Positions 1 through 11,286 of a stretch of 64,000 nucleotides of DNA are shown one piece after another; position 1 is the first letter of the stretch, and every line of letters starts with the position of its first letter. The position numbers and the translations under genes are program-made. Source of the DNA: Pomphorhynchus laevis. Its lineage: Eukaryota > Acanthocephala > Palaeacanthocephala > Echinorhynchida > Pomphorhynchidae. The notes under the pieces are model-generated. The model saw only the letters and a list, made by a program, of their open reading frames with translations. It made no database searches and was not told the origin of the DNA. The stretch covers positions 1-64,000 of the forward strand of contig WNNJ02000204.1 of assembly GCA_012934845.2 (NCBI GenBank), written 5' to 3'.

Positions 1-119
1 TTCATAATTTAGTATATATTTAAATATATTTAAATTAGTTATTTATAAAGAAATGTCATTAGTCGTTTTGTACAATTCTATTTAATACTCCTCACTCCTT
101 AATTAAAGAGGATATTGTT

Positions 120-2830
120 CTGTGGTTCGATCTATTTGACGTCTTAGTTTTGATCGAGGCATTTATGACTTTTGTTTTAGTTAGCTGGATTATACACTTT
201 TGATACTCCAGCACTGTTCTGTATGCGTGGTAGTTTGGTTAGTGTCATAATTTTGGCAAAAAGCCTAGGCTCGATAAATGATGCTGCAATCATTTAGATA
301 ATGCCATTATTCTCGAAACTTAATTTATTACGTTTGTGGTCGTGTATTTAAGCCCGATTAGTAGCTGTTATAATTGATAAAATTTCACATTTTATGAAAT
401 TAAGTCAATCTATAAAGCCCAAATAGTTGTGACTTTTAATGCTCGTTCCAAATCTTCAGCTAACTCTAATTTTCGGATGTTACTTACTTATTTTTAAACG
501 ATCGGACTTGATTTACACTTGACCTAAGAGAAATTGTCTAACGAATCTTGAAATTAAAGCAGTATTTTAATGACAGTAGTTCTTTAATGACAGCAGATCT
601 TATCATCTTATTTTACCTTACCGTACAGTGTCAGCCTTCAACTTGCTAGCTCTTGGGCGCATTTACGCAAACACAAGCATGTTTGTTACCGTCTTGGTAT
701 GTTTAGAGATGAAAAGCCAGCCATAGCTCTAATTCGCCAAGCTAGGTAATCAACCTGTCTCAACATCAATGCCATCTACAAAGACTATTTTTCGCGTGGT
801 AATTTTGATGATGGTCTGAATTTGAAACGTTTTCATGTACGGCTAATCTTCGTAATAAAAATACTTTCTTCACTAGCCAGATTGGTTACGAACGCAACAA
901 CTTAATTGATTGCGATGAATAAAGATCAAGATTTGACACTTTTATGAATTTGTCTCATTGTAAGGAAGTATTCACACTGCGAATGTCCCAATTACTAATA
1001 AACAAACGCAAATGCTTTTTGTTTCAGCAAAAAATAGCACTGGAAAATTTCAAATCGCACAAATCGTATTTTTTATAGGATTGGGCATCTCACTTTAGGA
1101 GAGTTATCCATTGGCCTCTAAAAATTCAACATACTCTATACTATTAGTTAGTTACAATACTCGTGTATATAACAAAGATTCAATCAACTTACCGTTTTAC
1201 AATATATGAAATTCTCACAAGAGAAGTTATTAACAAGAGAAGACAGGAAATCTTCAGGTCTAGACGAATTATGCTTCGAACATTTAAAAGCGTCAACTTA
1301 TATATTAGTAAACTTTTGGAAATTTATTTTCGATTCAATCGTACACGGACAGCCCATTGCTCGTGCTTGGCGCTATTGGATAGATAAAACTTTTATAAAG
1401 GTAAGGGTTATGTAAATGGCTTAAATGTTTAGCGAGGCTTCGCCTTATTGAATTATTCAGACAAATTGTTAATGTTAGCAGTTTTGAAGCAGCTTTATAC
1501 ATATCAAAGTGTAGTTCTTCCTACTGAATAATACGGGTTTAGACCAAACCGTTTTTTCGTTGATGTTTTGAGAGTTGTTCAGAATAAAGTTCAGGCTTGT
1601 TTTGCTTTCATATACTTTAGTAAAGCTTTCGATCCAGTAGATCGCGACATCTGCTATCTAAACTTTCGACAATCCTAAACTGTTCGGAACAATGCTAAAG
1701 CGTTCTGCATTATCTTTTTAAATCTAGCTCTCTGCATGTTTTCGATATTGTCAACTTATCAGAAGATTTTCTATCTGAGCGGGATGTCCTACATAGCGAT
1801 GCTTTAAGCTATTTATTGTTTTTCGTCTTTTGGCTGATATACTAAGTTCAAACTTAGAAACCTTATAGACTATGTAATTTAAATGTTATATGGTAATGAT
1901 TGAGTAAGACTAGCTGATGGTTAACAAGACGCCTAAAAGGCTTTAAATAACATAGATATATATTGCACAGCTAATAAAATGTCAAGAAACATCGTGAAAT
2001 TAAAAGGGCATAAAAGCTGCCACATTATGATTTTCTTGTGTTAAAGGATGAAATTTTTGATTTTTGTACAATCTATGATTATTTTTTGCACAATATGGAC
2101 TTTTACCGAATATCTTAACAAGAAAATTGCGAAGATAGCTATGGCAGCATATGTAGCTTCGAAGCTAGGACACCTGTAATTTCAAAGAGCACTACACATG
2201 GGGTGTCTCCTTTCAAGAATGCTGCGCCTAATTATTGAATATGAATTTCTAGCGATTTGGATGTATCTGAAAGCAATGAATTTTTAGTAAATAGACAAGC
2301 TGATGTTTTGTTAGGACAAGTTTAGAATTTCTCCTAAATGTTGGTCTTAAGTAATGTCTTTTCTATTGCTAATACACACTTTATATGTCCAAATTAGCGA
2401 AGTTCTGGATTTACTAATAGCCGAAGAATTTAGTTGCAAATTAGCGTATTTCTAGGAAAAAATCACATGTGAATCAAAGTTTTTCGGTTGCACATTAACG
2501 ACCCAAATGTTTAGTAATGCCCGTTAGTCTAAACGGCAGTTAGTTTGGAAATAATCGGTTACTCGATAATAAGGTGTGTTCTGTATCTATTCTATTTCAT
2601 GATCGAGACCATTTATTAATGTGTAAGTTCTGTCCCGAAGATTGCGCGCGTAATGATATTTTCAACGGCCGTGCTTAAATTGTGGACATTGGCAAAAATT
2701 AAGTTTTTGTGATTAAGACTTTGTTAGACTCGTCCTCTACAAATTGTGCCTAATGTTTGCTAATGTGTGTCCATTGGTGTAAAGCTAAGTGGCTTAATAA
2801 ACTTGACTCGTAAACTAAGAATCTATTATT
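120..2830 (+). mobile_element. Decayed LINE (APE endonuclease, RT, C-terminal part)
   Basis: Remnant of a non-LTR retrotransposon with only short open stretches. Around 190-400 one frame reads like the start of an APE-type endonuclease (TFDTPALFCMRGSLVSVI). At 1206-1415 a 69-residue stretch (KSSGLDELCFEHLKAS) matches the start of a LINE reverse transcriptase palm, where the usual form is KSPGPDGIP. From about 1530 another frame gives YGFRPNR and a motif A-like FSKAFDPVDRD. The region to 2830 contains C-terminal-like debris. Many frame changes and stops show it is old and cannot make protein. The clade is not settled; a CR1 or Jockey-type element is the most likely. Similarity was judged by eye, so both ends are approximate. 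Confidence 0.6.
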
Positions 2831-2969
2831 TTTTTGAATAAGCATAATTTATTATTCATTTGATACAATATTCGGTTCCCTCAAATGGGCCTTTGTGAAA
2901 TCAATTATAGTCTTGTCATAATTCTATGTGATTGGATGCGTGCTGGTAGGATAATACCCTACAGGCATG

Positions 2970-5935
2970 CCAAAGCGAGAACGGGGCGATCTTAGACAAA
3001 CAGAAGAGGATCGAGCAATTGCAAACGAAATTTTTCTTTCATTAGTGTTAAAATTTCGGAATATTGCTGTCTTGAGCGCTGCGCCTTAATCGCAGTCAGT
3101 AATTTCAGAAATAGTCTCATCTCATCGCCAATAACACCCGACGTGGAGAAGACGAGGGGTACGAATCTGCTTAGTTCAAGACTAGCAATGCGTTCACTGT
3201 ATTTTACATTTTTTCTTGCTTCATTGCTGGCAAACACGGATGCGGGGACACCACAAGCATACGATTGAGCGTGAATATTAAAGATGGTGACGTCTAGAAA
3301 CGTCCGCTCAAATTGATTGCTACGAAGTCCAGAACATACAATGTCCAAACGTGCACCTCTGTCGCGCGTAGTATTCCTAGCTTTGAAATCAAATTCAGCT
3401 GGGACATCAGTGAGCTCAGGTTCAACCCCAACACCGTGACAAATTATTGTAAGCTCCTGCGCGAGCAAGTCCCGCACTATATTATGCCGGATTAAAGGAA
3501 ACCCTCTTCGTTTGCAGGAAAGAGCATGGCTGATATTAACGCAATCTCTGCATGCGCAGACGTTCTTACTCAATTCGGTGGGCGTCCAACCATACTGGGC
3601 GCATAGTGCATCCATAAATTCATTGCGACTTAGGTGGAAGCGTTCCTTCCTTACTGTTAGGGCGCTTAACCACGAGGAGGATTCATCCCTGGAGACATGA
3701 TAAATGATTTAAGTTGTGATCAGACCGAGTCTAGCCACGCTTGGCTGTAATCTATCGATACGCAATTTGCGTCGTTCTACAAAACCCAGATGCATAACGC
3801 GGTCTTGTAGTAAGCGCAAAGTGTTTCCAGTTTTTCCGGTTTATATGTATCACATATTTTCGAAGAACAACCGAATTCTAGGTGTGCAAAGAACCTTGAG
3901 TCACATATGCCAAGACCACCATCGCTTATCGGAGAAGTTAAGACCGCCATCCAGTCTTCGTCCACTCTTCGTCCGATGACTGCTGGAACGAGTCTTTCGT
4001 TGATAGATTTGTCGAGACAGTCTGAGTGGGAAGGGTTAAATTATACTGAGCCTATGAAATACGTCCACTTGAACTGCACAGAAAAAACCAATCCGGTGTA
4101 AGCAAAGTGTGGATATATCTCTCCGACGCGTGACAGACGATTAATAAGATTAGACCAGCGCTCTACTTCTAATTCCGTGCAGTTGCATTCGTACTGTGTG
4201 GTGCGGATGGGAACACCAAGAATGTTAATACCAGATGTGGACTGTTCGACATCAGCGGATAAAAGAGAGATGTCAACTATACTGCTTCTTCTTGCTAGCA
4301 ATTTTGTTTTAGATGCGTTTACGTGATAACCGTACTTAGGACCAAGCTCTAAGAGAATGGACCACACTTTCCTCAAGCCTTCGAATTTCCCGATAAAATT
4401 ACCATCACCTGCGTACCTCTCTTGGTAACACCAGGAACCTGTTTACGTATGTTGTCAATTCAAGGGATAAAAGCCATTGAGAAGCCAGCTATCGCAAGTG
4501 GATCTCCTTGTGTAAAGCATTCGTGTGAATATATACTATCACCACCAAGGGTAAGCTGAACCGGTGATGCATATAGATTACTAAGCACAGTCGACAAAGC
4601 AGGTGCTATATATCTCATATTAACCAGTGCGGCTTTTCGAATAATCACGTTAAAAGCGTTGGACGCATAAACAGCAAGGACACAATAGTCTAGGTTGGCT
4701 TCGAAACATTTGCGCAAGGAATGTGTAGCGTATTTGATCCCGCTCCTCTGCGAGGCTGCCAATTGCTCAAATCCCGCAACGTCTTGCAAATTTTCACGGA
4801 TTAATCTCAATATCACCTTTGATACGATGCGCCTTGCAATATCACAAACGCCAATCGGTCGGACACCATCAGTCTTTTTTTCAAGAGCCACTAACCTGTT
4901 GGTCGTAAACGCATCAAGACATATAGGACGAATAGGCTCGGATGCTAATTTTACAGCAAATTCAGCGAGGGCTTTGGCCAAGGTCTTTGAGTGTTCTCAG
5001 AATCCTGTCAGCATGTGTCGCCACAATGACGCTTCGAGACCAGAAGGGCCAGCTGAACCCTTCGTTATTTTGCTTGCTCTGACTATTGAATCCTCATCAA
5101 TAATTGCAAATCTAGTGTAGTGATGCCGACATGAGCGGGGCATTGGCTTACCTTGACTGGTACGCCGTCAATTGATGAGTCATATTTGAGTGTACCGGCA
5201 AAAACATCTTCCAGAACAGCTGTTGCTGCACGTAACTTACGCTTAGTCATGAGGTTGCGGTATAGTTTTAACCAGTCTTGCTGTCCAGACTGAACATTAC
5301 GATTAAGTTGCTGTTGCAAATAGCTAGCATCGTCAAAAAGTTCAGAGAACTTCGCCTGATTCCAAAGAGCAAGTCGCCGTTTCAGGGCTCTTCGTATGTT
5401 TGATATCCTGCTCGAGTTGAAAGATTGCAGAACGCATTGCGATAGTACCACAGCGGTTTTCAACGCATTTTGGAAGTCTCGGTCTTCTAGCACCACGGAC
5501 CTGTAAAATGTTGCGATAATTTCAACAATGGTGTTGCTGGCTGAACATCGATGAAGTACGACGAGATTAGATCTTTATTGTATGGCCGATTGATAGTAAA
5601 AGGCCGTTGCATTAACTGGGAAAGTCTCATCGTGCGTGACGAATCCGTCAAGCTGGTTCCCTGCCAGGTTTTTCGGAGTCCTAGTAAAGACAGTAGGAAA
5701 AGCGGCGACCGAATTCGGATCATTGATTATCGAGTAAGAATCCACGATTGTGCTTCTACGAGCGCAGACAAGGGCGGCACATGTTGTACATAAAAAGTCC
5801 GCTTTTGCACATATGCAGCCATTGCACTTAACGTTGAGACCGTTGCAGGTATATCATTTGATAGCGGAAGAAGGCTTGCCGCGTGGCATAATGAATTGTG
5901 CGAAATTGTGAGACGGTACGATTTTGTTTTGTGAT
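2970..5935 (-). mobile_element. Decayed retroelement with RT and restriction-like endonuclease
   Basis: Minus-strand retroelement, GC-richer than its surroundings. Read 5' to 3', about 5935-5083 holds an N-terminal region. The segment 4981-4460 holds an RT with the signature GVRPIGVCDIARRIVSK, motif A at VYASNAFN and motif B at TQGDPLA. Just downstream, near 4400, another frame reads YAGDGN where YADD is expected. The last ORF (3615-2992, 207 residues) has a Cys-His cluster (CACRDC, HALSC, RHNIVRD) followed by RLDIVCSG and ERTFLDVTIFN, which fits a PD-(D/E)XK restriction-like nuclease. The Tyr in motif A in place of Asp and the altered YADD box mean the RT is dead. The RT-RLE order resembles R2-type LINEs, but the RT flavour is one seen widely in invertebrate genomes whose clade I cannot name. 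Confidence 0.7.
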
Positions 5936-6176
5936 CAGTTAATTGTATTTGTATGTTATATATCAATTAAATGTATGTATATTTATCACAAAGTATTTGT
6001 TGAGACATTTCGTATTGCTGAGAAGACTTTTCGACTTTGCAGTGCTTTATATTATCGATTGCACTCTGCTTCTGCTGATGTTGCGTGTCTTGATTATGAA
6101 CGCTTGTGTGTTTAAGCTTTCAATTAGTTTATTCAATTATAGCTTTTTTCTTCTTAATTCTTCTTAATTCATCGTT

Positions 6177-6400
6177 TTCCAAATAAACGCGTACGTAATC
6201 TTTTTAGCCAGTCGTAGATTGATGATGAATCCATATCTTAAACACAGATTTATTGTGTTTAAGCTTGTAAGTAGTTAGCATTCCAAATAAACGCGTACGT
6301 AATCTTTTTAACCAGTCGTCGATGGATGTCGTAGATGGATGATGAATCCATATCTTAAACACACATTTATTGTGTGTTTAAGCTTGTAAGTAGTTAGTAA
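6177..6400. repeat. Tandem repeat, two units of about 104-117 bp
   Basis: Two adjacent units begin with TTCCAAATAAACGCGTACGT at 6177 and 6281. Each contains a short palindrome around TTAAACACA and TGTGTTTAAGC that can form a hairpin. The second unit carries a short internal duplication, and its last part (AGTAGTTAGTAATCAAG) is repeated again just downstream. No coding potential. Confidence 0.8.
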
Positions 6401-6477
6401 TCAAGAATTGTTAAGTGTAAGTAGTTAGTAATCAAGAATTGTTAAACTGGCACCAACAACAACTGTAATCTATTATT

Positions 6478-7145
6478 AAATAGATTATTATCTATTATTA
6501 TCCAACAAGTGTGGCAAGGCAACTGAAAGAATGTATTCCTTCATAAACTTAGGTAATTTGCCCTTCGACTGTGCCCTAAGATTCTTTAAGGTGATGATCC
6601 TTCCTATATTGACATATGGTATACAGGCGATCTGGCTTGATCTTACTACTGCTAATTTCCACAAATTCGATTCGCTTCAATGGAGGTCTAACCCATGACC
6701 TCTTCAACATTAGTGTCAGCGTTATCTCAACTCCCATCATCTCGTATACATTTGCAAATTCGTTTAATTTGCCAATAACACCGGCACTCTCGATCCATCT
6801 CAGCAATACACAGATTACTGTTGCAAAACTTGATCCTGCTATTTATTGCACTCCGGTATTTCTTCAGACTAATTGGAAAAAGCCATTTAATGCAAACCGA
6901 CCGCTTGTTTGGAGAATATCTACTCATGGTTACCATGACAAATTTTGTATGATCAGGTTGCCTTGTCATTCGAGAAGTTCTAACTGTTGCCGTCGTTTCT
7001 GTGGACTTCCATGCTGTGACCTTCTCCATCTGTTTTCATGTTCAGTTCTTTCTACATGGAGTTTGCGCAAAGTAGATTCGATATCTTCATTTCGTAACGT
7101 TCCCACAACTTCTGCACACTTTTCGTCCTCGTGATGGAAGACGAC
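6478..7145 (+). mobile_element. LINE 3' fragment (RT C-terminal region)
   Basis: One frame near 6500-6700 reads FFKVMILPILTYGIQAIW followed by FHKFDSLQWR. This is the region after the RT domain in many LINEs, and it resembles the equivalent part of the LINE at 49250-54040 (FFKVMLEPMITYALPVIW, FKQLDS). The rest to about 7145 is broken C-terminal sequence. The copy is 5'-truncated and lies opposite to the STIM-like exon, so it would be intronic to that gene if the gene continues leftward. Confidence 0.6.
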
Positions 7146-7654
7146 TAGCTCGATAAGTACAATAATAAGCTGACATTTTTGTATATAAACTGACTGTATT
7201 TTCTACATTCATCGCTTACAAGCGGAAGTGATGAAAATAAAATTTCTCAGATTATTATATATTATTAAATAGAATTAATCTATTATTAAATAGATTAATA
7301 ATAAATTATTAATATATTATTACCTTTGCAGGCTCTCGGCTTCAGGCAGAAGAAAAAGCACTTATGAGGTAAATTCAATAAATCAATTTTCCTATTTGCT
7401 GCCTGCGGTTTTTGCAAGACCAAATACTTAACAACGCAGATGGAATGATTTGTTAAGGAAATGCAGGCGTAGTATTGTTGAAAGATAAAGATGATTAATA
7501 GAAATGTATAAAATCCCAATTTATAATTGATATTTGATAATATAATTGATAAATATATATATATATAGATATAATATTTTCATATTATTTTTTACAATAT
7601 AATAATTATTGTGCAATAAAATCTGTATAAATATTTGCTAATATCTTTACTTAC
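7146..7654. other. AT-rich sequence, no gene seen
   Basis: Short ORFs only. A short plus-strand stretch at 7333-7373 is bounded by acceptor-like and donor-like sites but has no recognisable partner exons. If the STIM gene is intact this is intron. Confidence 0.6.
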
Positions 7655-7798
7655 ATCATAAGATTCATTGTTATTTAAAAATCCGTCCTTGTCATCATCG
7701 AGATGTTCGTGTATAGCTGTGATTGCCTCTTTTCCTAATCGTTCTTTATCGTTTTCAGTACAAAGTCCGAATGAACCGCTGCAGTCTAAGTATACAAT
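7655..7798 (-). CDS. STIM: STIM-like exon (luminal EF-hand start)
   Basis: A 48-codon phase-0 exon on the minus strand, bounded by a candidate acceptor (ATCAAG/ATT) and a strong donor (GAT/GTAAGTAAAG). STIM proteins sit in the ER membrane, sense luminal calcium with an EF-hand and gate Orai channels. The translation has the two STIM cysteines with their six-residue spacing (DCSGSFGLC; human STIM1 has FCRIDKPLC), then LGKEAITAIHEHL, matching the STIM1 helix LSFEAVRNIHKLM. A canonical 12-residue EF loop follows (DDDKDGFLNNNE; STIM1 DDDANGDVDVEE). The acceptor has a weak pyrimidine tract, and the frame stays open about 54 nt further upstream, so the 5' edge is uncertain. No hidden-EF, SAM or coiled-coil exon was found to the left, where retroelements fill the sequence. 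It could be a fragment of a gene extending beyond the window or an isolated relic. Confidence 0.65.
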
Positions 7799-8460
7799 CT
7801 TGATATTGTAAGGAACAAATTTAGAATTGAATTTTAAATGTGGACATTTTGTACATATAGATTAATGCATAATTACCGATATTAGCAGAGTGGGTACACA
7901 TTTAGTAAAGTGTTCGAATTTTTAAGCGAAATTTTCAATTATTAATATTAATATTAATAATAATTAATAATTCTTTAATATCAGTTAATTTTTTATCCAC
8001 TTGCGGTCATTCTTCGATTATATACGAACCCTACGAGCAAGGATATTAACATTAACAGCAAAGGATGTTTCAATGTCAATAAGGATGAATCCTTACACAT
8101 GTCGGAAAGCAGACATGGAACAACCAGTGATCACACAAAATCACATATAAGGGCCATATTCTAAGTCTAACAATGATAACAATATAAAGGCCCATTTTCG
8201 AGTAACCCGTAAATTGTAACTTTCTGAAATCAAAAAAATTGTTTTAATATCAGTTAATTATTATAATAATTCTGTAATAATCAGCAAAATCGTTGAATTA
8301 CAAATCAAGACGAGGAAGCATTATTATTAATTCTTATATTTTAACAGCACAAGCCCTCAATTATCAAAATTTGTAATCAAATAGTGATTAATTCAGAAAG
8401 CTAAAATATATTAAATATTATAGCTAAAATATTGATTAAATATATCTAATTAATACACTA
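7799..8460. other. AT-rich sequence, no gene seen
   Basis: No ORF or repeat structure that I can support. Probably STIM intron or intergenic. Confidence 0.55.
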
Positions 8461-8461
8461 C

Positions 8462-8805
8462 ATGAAAGAAAAACGACAAACCAGAGTTCTCTTTAAGATA
8501 GCCCAAGGCGGTCTTCGGTCAGTTTTGAGCTTTGATCTCTCTACAGGTATCGATGTCTACCTCAATGTTTCTTTCCAGAAAGTTTGGTCTGGAAAATCAT
8601 CCGTAGAAGGCGATCTCTATACATCCTCAAAACGTGTTCTAGCCACCTCAGAAGAGATGAAGGCGGCTTGGGAGAAGTTAGGAAAGCACTTAGAACTTGA
8701 TTATAGGTCAGCTTCGAAGATGTTCTGGGGACGATCAGGAACCTTCGTTTAGGAAAGCAGCAAACTTCACAAACTTTCTATGACAAGAGAGGATATATGC
8801 TGATG
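8462..8805 (+). mobile_element. Inverted LINE piece (linker before RT)
   Basis: The 96-residue ORF 8462-8752 and the sequence after it repeat, in opposite orientation, part of the LINE at 8800-10985. For example, positions 8640-8800 match the reverse complement of about 10205-10390 (the sequence encoding AAWEKLGKHLELDYRSASKMFW and the part just after). Compared with related LINEs this is the region between endonuclease and RT. It therefore forms an inverted piece abutting the truncated 3' end of a second piece of the same family. Confidence 0.65.
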
Positions 8806-10985
8806 TGAAATTTCGATGTGAAGAAGCAGCGACTTTATTCCGAGTACATCCAAGATGACCGAATTTCTAACATTATCTCTAAGGCTAAGACATGCCACAC
8901 CACGAAGGAACATCATTTTGGTGGCCTGTATCCGGGATATTATACCTTCGGTCATAACCCAAAGCTCATGATCATAGGTTAAGATTAAAACTAGATTGCT
9001 TGGTAAACCGAAAGCTTCACCAGAAGACTTAACTCATGCTTCACCACGACAAACCTGTATAAAGAACGCATTGCTGCGTTAGCTGCACAAATCCGCTTCT
9101 CAATCTACTTGATATTCCTGCCGTTCTTCGAGAACGATACCCCAAGATACTTAAAATCATCCACATCAGGAAGAACCTTGTCTCCAATCCGGATTGACAT
9201 TGATAACTGTATCCGAAATGAGCACATAGAGACAGTCTTGGAAGTACAAACCAACATATATACCGCTTGGCATTCCATCGTGAATCGATCTAGTAGGCAT
9301 TGTAAGTCCTCAGGTCAAGAATCCAACAAAAAACGTCATCTGCAAAATGCAGAAATGGTATTCTGATGAATCCGAACTGTGGACCGACATCCGTCAGAGC
9401 AGCCCGTCTCGAAATTTTGTCCATGTAAACAAGGAACAAAAGTGGAGACAAAAGATAAACCTGATGTAGCCCAACGCCTACTGGACATAATTCAGACTTC
9501 CTATCTAGAACACAAACACAACTCATACTTTGTTCATACAGAGAAGCCACAGCTACCCGAAGATAGTGTAGTACTCCATACTCCCTTAGTACCTTCCACA
9601 ACCTCTATCGCGGAACTCGGTCGAACGCCTTCTCCAAATCTACAAAACGCATGTAAAACGGCTGAGCGAACTCCCAAGACCGTTCAAGAATAGTTGAAGG
9701 AGTAAAGAGCTGATCCGTAGTTCCACGACTTGGACGAAAGCCGCATTGTTCATCTTACAACTGTCCCTCAACTATAAGCCGTATCCTTAACTCAAGAATC
9801 TTAGCAAACAGCTAAGATTGCAAACAGAATCCGAGCAAATAGATTACAAGTTTGGTTGAAACCAGTGATTCCCCGATAATTAGAACACAACCTTCGGTCA
9901 CCTTTCTTAAAGATCGGTAACACCACTCAAGTTCGCCACTCACTACGAACCTTGCCCGACTTCAATGCAACATCGAAGATCCGTTTTAGTCACTTCATAC
10001 TAATAACATCGAGAACCTTTAAAGCTTCAGGTCGAATCTCGTCTACTCCAGAAGACTTAACATTACGAAGTTTTTAACAACAGCAATGACCTATTCCAAA
10101 GTGATGAGCTCTTCCTTTGGTTCTTAAGGCTCTACTTATTCAAGAGAAGCCATATCCATCGGATTAAGGAGACTCCTAAAATGCTCTTCTCAACAACCAA
10201 GAATTTCTTCAATGTCGGTCAGCATATATCCTCTCTTGTCATAGAAAGTTTGTGGAGTTTGCTGCTTTCCTAAACGAAGGTTCCTGATTGTCCCCCAGAA
10301 CATCTTTGAAGCTGACCTATAATCAAGTTCTAAGTGCTTTTCTAACTTCTCCCAAGCCGCCTTCATCCCTTCTGAAACTGCTCGAGCTGAAGCTATTTGC
10401 TTTTCGGTACTTGTCTACAGCTGCCACTGATTTATCTGACAAAGTTGTCTTATAATCTCGCTTCTTCTGTTGGGCAAAATCTCTAACTGTTGTTGTCTAC
10501 TAAGCAGTTCGAGTATCTCCTCAGCGAAAGCACTTTATGCCTTCGAGCCACAACTTTTCACTGTTGCTTTGGCAAGCGAGGATCTGAACATCTCCAATTC
10601 ATGATCAATGATCTTCACCTCTTCTTGCAACCGTTATAAGTCTTCCTGGATGTAGCCAGAAAAACGTTTTTTGACATAAACATCTGCTAGACGCTCCCAG
10701 CACGATCTCACACAACGTCTAGGTTTACCAGGCCTTTCTATCATCCGATCCGGCCTGTTAAACCTAGACGGCCTGGTTTCTAGCATCCGACCACTACCTT
10801 GTAGTTTACTAATTACAAGGTTGTGATCGATTTACAAATCAGCTCCTCTCTTCACACGATTGTCCAGAACATAACGTCGCAAATCAGATGAAACGATTAC
10901 AAAATCGATCATTGATCTTTGACTGAGAGAATTCTGATGTCATATGCATCTATGGATATGGATACATCGTCTTTTGTTCGTTTGC
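8800..10985 (-). mobile_element. Decayed LINE with endonuclease tail, linker and RT
   Basis: Minus-strand non-LTR element. The endonuclease C-terminus is near 10930-10740 (QRSMIDFVIVSSDLRRYVLD). The linker (AWEKLEKHLELDYRSASK, GKQQTPQTFYDKRGYMLT) lies at about 10500-10200. The RT includes a readable stretch at 9601-9290 with a motif B relative (VGLHQVYLLSPLLFLVYMD) and FADDV. The post-RT region at about 9190-8800 reads DDFKYLGVSF and AAMRSLYRFVVVKHELS. The design resembles a LINE group common in fish and invertebrates (Rex1/L2-like); the clade is not certain. It has many interruptions and is inactive. The 3' end stops at the inverted piece at 8462-8805. Confidence 0.7.
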
Positions 10986-11089
10986 GATAATGTAAGAACC
11001 TCCTCTATGGTCAGTTGTGGTTACTTATTTAAATTTTATTACAGATGTTAAAAGGCATCAAAAGTAAAACAAGATGTAAAATGTATACT

Positions 11090-11286
11090 TAAATAATTAT
11101 TGGAGCTGGATCAAAGGAAAGAAGAAATTATTTTTGATATTTCGCTAACTACTGTTAGCATCTTCAGAAAATTACTTCAGAAAATCGTCTTCATAAAATC
11201 AGGCAATTTTCTGAAGATGCTAACAGAAGTTAGCGAAATATCAAAAAATTTCTTCTTTCCTTTAATCCAGCTCCAATAATTATTTA
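11090..11286. repeat. Foldback element with hammerhead-like cores
   Basis: Near-perfect inverted repeat with arms of about 80 bp (left from TAAATAATTATTGGAGCTGG, right ending CCAGCTCCAATAATTATTTA). Both arms carry the same internal motif, so the motif appears on both strands. No coding sequence. It may be a small non-autonomous retroelement or a foldback MITE. Confidence 0.8.
11211..11238 (+). ncRNA. Hammerhead-like core (right arm)
   Basis: CTGAAGA at 11211, one U, a 6-bp stem GCTAAC/GTTAGC with an AGAA loop, then GAAA at 11235-11238. This resembles the CUGANGA-stem II-GAAA core of hammerhead ribozymes. The extra U before stem II is not canonical, and I cannot place stem III or the cleavage triplet, so activity is not claimed. 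An inverted copy with one loop change lies at 11140-11167 on the minus strand. Confidence 0.35.

Noticed and set aside
7333-7373. Plus-strand mini-exon after CCTTTGCAG (frame reading SRLQAEEKALM)
   Set aside because: On the strand opposite to the STIM-like exon, without partner exons, and short enough to be chance.
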